The notes under the pieces: generated by a model
Databases searched by the model: none
The model's input: the letters and a program-made list of their open reading frames with translations, nothing else
Told to the model about the DNA's origin: nothing
Made by a program: the position numbers and the translations under genes
From: Elusimicrobiota bacterium
GTDB taxonomy: Bacteria; Elusimicrobiota; Elusimicrobia; Elusimicrobiales; Elusimicrobiaceae
DNA: 9,318 bases
Reading direction: 5' to 3'
Assembly (NCBI GenBank): GCA_031271365.1
Contig: JAISVV010000098.1
Coordinates: forward strand, 1-9,318
Shown: positions 6,992 to 9,318 of the stretch, piece after piece
Position numbering within the stretch: the first letter of the stretch is position 1
How the letters are laid out: each line of letters starts with the position of its first letter

Positions 6992-8190
6992 TGATTTTTT
7001 GGATGATGCCCGACAGCGCCGCAAAAACGCAGGAAGTGATGCAGGGCTTTCTTGCGCCGTTTAAAAAACTTAACCCGGATATCGACGTGCAGATTAAAGT
7101 TATCAACCGCCGCACGCTGTGGGCCGAAATTTTTACGCTTAAACGCCGCGCCGGGCGGGAAGAGCGCCCCGATTTAATAGCCATACCCCACTACTGGACG
7201 GAACTTTTAACCCACATGGGCGCCATAGTTAACTTGACCGAACTGGATAAAACCCTGCGCGTAGATAACTGCCTGGACCCGCTTAAACCGCAATCGTACA
7301 AAAAAGGCAGCGCGGACGTGTATTCCTACCCCTGGTGGATGGACGTTACCGCCCTGCATTACAGAGAAGACCACCTAAAACTAATCTGCGCCGACCCGGC
7401 GGCCAAACTTTCCACCTGGCAGGGTATGCTGGAAGCGTGCGAAAGCCTTAAAGAACATTTTGGCACAACCGGCTACTACCCCGTGCAAAACAGCGATTGG
7501 CGGGGCACTTTGTCCAACCGCTCGGTTTTGCCAAATCTGTGGAGCCGCGGCGCCTGCCTTATGGACAAAGAAGGCGCGCAAAGCGGCTTTAACGGCAAGG
7601 AATTTACAGAAGGCCTGCAAGATTACCTGCAGCTTGCTTTAAAAAATTATATGCCCGTACTTAAAGAGCGCGGCTCTTTGGGCGTAGCCGCTTTGGGTAA
7701 AAGCAGTATTGTTATGACGCGGCGCATGGGCGCGGCCGTTTTGGGCGCCCAGGACGCGCCCGTGCAAACCATAGGCGTACCCAGAACCGGCGCAAAAGAG
7801 GTTAATTATTTAGGCGGGGTAAGCCTGGCGGTTGTAAGCGGCGGCGCGCAAACGCAGGCTGCACACAAACTTTTAAAATGGCTTATATCGCCCGGGGCGC
7901 AGCTTAAATACGCGGCTTTGGCGGGCGTTTTCCCGGCGGCGGAGGCCAGTTTCGAGCAGTTTTTGCTTGCCGCCCCGGCGCGCGTAAAAAACTATACCGG
8001 CATAATAGCCAACGGCATGGCGCTTGAGAGCCTCCTTTCCACCGGCACCGTCATGGAAGTGCTGGCCGCTTTGCTAAGCGACATCACCAGCGACATAGTG
8101 ATGAACAAATACAGCGCCCTTGTGTTAAAAGAACGTATAAAAACCGCCGCCGCGGAAGTTGATAATATTTTAAATTTATACGGCAATTGA
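6991..8190 (+). CDS. Family 1 solute-binding-protein fold lacking a signal peptide
   Basis: This is a 399-residue protein resembling the sugar-type extracellular solute-binding proteins (SBP family 1) of ABC transporters. Visible family features are the first strand IFWMMPDSAAKTQEVMQGF, followed by APFKKLNPDIDVQIKV; PDLIAIPHYWTELL; the hinge region YSYPWWMDVTALHYRED from residue 111; TWQGMLEACESLK; GKSSIVMTRRMGAAVLG; and YLGGVSLAVVSGG near 273-283, followed by AAHKLLKWLISP and FPAAEASF. The mature-domain strand begins at residue 2, so no export signal exists: the protein should be cytoplasmic unless it exports by another route. The frame is open back to a TTG at 6901, but that stretch is a Lys/Arg-rich shadow of tsaD. 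No permease or transport ATPase gene follows; a GAF-GGDEF gene starts one base after the stop. A ligand-sensing role rather than transport is an inference. The ligand is unknown. A remnant SBP that lost its signal peptide is the alternative. Confidence 0.8.
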   Translation: MIFWMMPDSAAKTQEVMQGFLAPFKKLNPDIDVQIKVINRRTLWAEIFTLKRRAGREERPDLIAIPHYWTELLTHMGAIVNLTELDKTLRVDNCLDPLKPQSYKKGSADVYSYPWWMDVTALHYREDHLKLICADPAAKLSTWQGMLEACESLKEHFGTTGYYPVQNSDWRGTLSNRSVLPNLWSRGACLMDKEGAQSGFNGKEFTEGLQDYLQLALKNYMPVLKERGSLGVAALGKSSIVMTRRMGAAVLGAQDAPVQTIGVPRTGAKEVNYLGGVSLAVVSGGAQTQAAHKLLKWLISPGAQLKYAALAGVFPAAEASFEQFLLAAPARVKNYTGIIANGMALESLLSTGTVMEVLAALLSDITSDIVMNKYSALVLKERIKTAAAEVDNILNLYGN

Positions 8191-8191
8191 T

Positions 8192-9318
8192 ATGGATAAT
8201 ATAAAAAATACCGCGCTGTACGACTTTAGCCAAAGTCTGGACGGGCGTTTCACCGCCGCCGACGATATGCTGCCCCGCGCCCTGGAGCTTATGGCGGATT
8301 ACCTTGCCGCCGACTGCGTTTTATTTTTTAACTGGAAAGAAGAAAATTCTATCATCTCCGAGCGGCTGCGCCGCCAGGGCGGCCAAACTTATTACCTGCA
8401 GGAAGATATTTTTGTTGACGTAAACTCGCCGGAAGTTATTAAATTTTTGCAGGACGGCGTTATGGACGCGCCCAGTTTGGATTATCCCGCGCTGTACGCC
8501 CTGGTAATTTGGCGCACGCCGGTAAATAGTTTAAAAACCTTGCAAAACGGCGGCGCCACAAAAAGCCGCTACGGCGTTTTGCGCATAGAACGCTATAAAA
8601 AAAATAAGCCCTTCACGCAGGAAGAACGCCGCCTTATCTTGGGCCTGTGCAGGGAGCTGTCCGTAAAAATGAGCATGGCCGAGGTGGACGGCTATAACGT
8701 CTCCCAGCTCAACCGCGCGGTTGCCTTAACCGAGCTGGCGCAGCTTTTTGCGACGTCAATACGCCTGTCGGACAGCCTGGAAGAAATTTTAAAAAGTTTG
8801 CAGCGCAGTTTTAATTTTAACCGCAGCTCTTTATATCTGGCCGACCCAAACAGCAATAAACTGCAAGAGGCTTTAAGCGTTGATTTATCGGGCAATGTCA
8901 TAAAGCTGGATATAGACGAGAGCCTTTACAAACATTTTTCCACGGAATGCGGGGCGGAATTTAATATCTGCCCGATTATGGCTAAATCGGATATTTCCGT
9001 TACGCTGCCTTTAAAGCTGCAAAATAAAAACCTGGGCTGGCTGGTGTTTGATAATATTTTATCGCGCGTTGCAATCTCCCAGGAGGAGGTGTTTTCTTTA
9101 AAACAATTTTCCTCCCAGATTGCGCTGGCTATTGATAACGCGCGCTTGTTCGAGCAAGTACAGCAGCTTTCTAATTACGACGAGCTCACCCAGCTTTCGC
9201 TGCGCCGTTTTTTTAACGAGAATTTTGCGCAGGAGCTTTACCGCTCCAAGCGTTTTAATTTAACGTTTTCCCTTATAGTTTTAGATATAGATTATTTTAA
9301 AAGCATCAACGACGATTA
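8192..9318 (+). CDS. GAF-GAF-GGDEF protein, probable diguanylate cyclase (3' end outside window)
   Basis: The frame opens at the ATG at 8192, one base after the preceding stop, and stays open for 375 codons to the window edge. No membrane segment is visible, so it should be cytoplasmic. A divergent GAF domain spans about 20-160 (LELMADYLAADCVLFFNW to YGVLRIERYKKNKPFTQEERRLI). A second GAF spans about 178-322 (LAQLFATSIRLSDSLEEIL, FNFNRSSLYLADP, VTLPLKLQNKNLGWLVFD, FSSQIALAIDNARLFEQV). A GGDEF domain begins at about 328 with YDELTQLSLRRFF and LDIDYFKSIND, containing D365 (metal ligand position) and N373 (guanine-binding position) eight residues apart as in PleD. The usual LTGLxNRR is altered to LTQLSLRR. 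The GG(D/E)EF signature itself lies beyond the window, so cyclase activity cannot be confirmed. No Shine-Dalgarno is evident; translation is probably coupled to the solute-binding-like gene. Confidence 0.88.
   Translation, partial: MDNIKNTALYDFSQSLDGRFTAADDMLPRALELMADYLAADCVLFFNWKEENSIISERLRRQGGQTYYLQEDIFVDVNSPEVIKFLQDGVMDAPSLDYPALYALVIWRTPVNSLKTLQNGGATKSRYGVLRIERYKKNKPFTQEERRLILGLCRELSVKMSMAEVDGYNVSQLNRAVALTELAQLFATSIRLSDSLEEILKSLQRSFNFNRSSLYLADPNSNKLQEALSVDLSGNVIKLDIDESLYKHFSTECGAEFNICPIMAKSDISVTLPLKLQNKNLGWLVFDNILSRVAISQEEVFSLKQFSSQIALAIDNARLFEQVQQLSNYDELTQLSLRRFFNENFAQELYRSKRFNLTFSLIVLDIDYFKSINDD

Noticed and set aside
1..9318. Mobile element, CRISPR array, tRNA or phage signature
   Set aside because: No repeat-spacer pattern, transposase, integrase or tRNA-like cloverleaf was seen, and base composition and codon use look uniform across all eight genes.

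Overview
The window is a dense bacterial chromosomal segment in which all eight recognisable genes lie on the + strand. It contains no tRNA, rRNA, CRISPR, transposase or phage gene. Seven of the eight gene junctions are overlaps or gaps of 9 bp or less. The only larger gap is 57 bp, between the envC-like gene and ctpA. This looks like one or two long operons of housekeeping genes. The FtsX/EnvC/CtpA envelope genes imply a diderm or at least complex envelope. The base composition is near half G+C by eye, with many GCGC and GGCC words beside A/T-rich lysine, leucine and phenylalanine codons. Together with the gene order, this gives an impression of an Elusimicrobiota-type gut or environmental bacterium. 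That is an inference of modest confidence and could not be tested by a search.

Layout. Positions 1-1298 hold the 3' part of scpA (cut by the left edge) and complete scpB, the kleisin and winged-helix partners of the SMC chromosome-segregation complex. Positions 1308-2765 hold glgA, glycogen (starch) synthase. Positions 2759-5985 form an envelope and cell-division module: a compact FtsX-like four-helix membrane protein, an EnvC-like murein hydrolase activator (signal peptide, coiled coil, LytM domain that has lost its zinc ligands) and a CtpA-type S41 protease with a PDZ domain. Positions 5987-6991 hold tsaD, for the t6A tRNA modification. Positions 6991-8190 encode a family-1 solute-binding-protein fold with no export signal. 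Positions 8192-9318 hold the start of a soluble GAF-GAF-GGDEF signalling protein cut by the right edge.

How the genes relate. ScpA and ScpB act together with SMC. The FtsX-like, EnvC-like and CtpA proteins fit the known FtsEX-EnvC pathway of septal peptidoglycan hydrolysis, in which S41 proteases often take part, but no ftsE lies next to ftsX here. GlgA and TsaD are unrelated housekeeping functions joined to the same transcription unit. The last two genes may form a sensing pair: a ligand-binding domain that appears to stay in the cytoplasm, followed one base later by a presumed cyclic-di-GMP synthase. This pair is the least ordinary part of the window.

Non-coding sequence is minimal. The 57-bp gap before ctpA holds a perfect 18-bp palindrome and a good ribosome binding site. 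No stretch longer than 300 bases lacks a gene.
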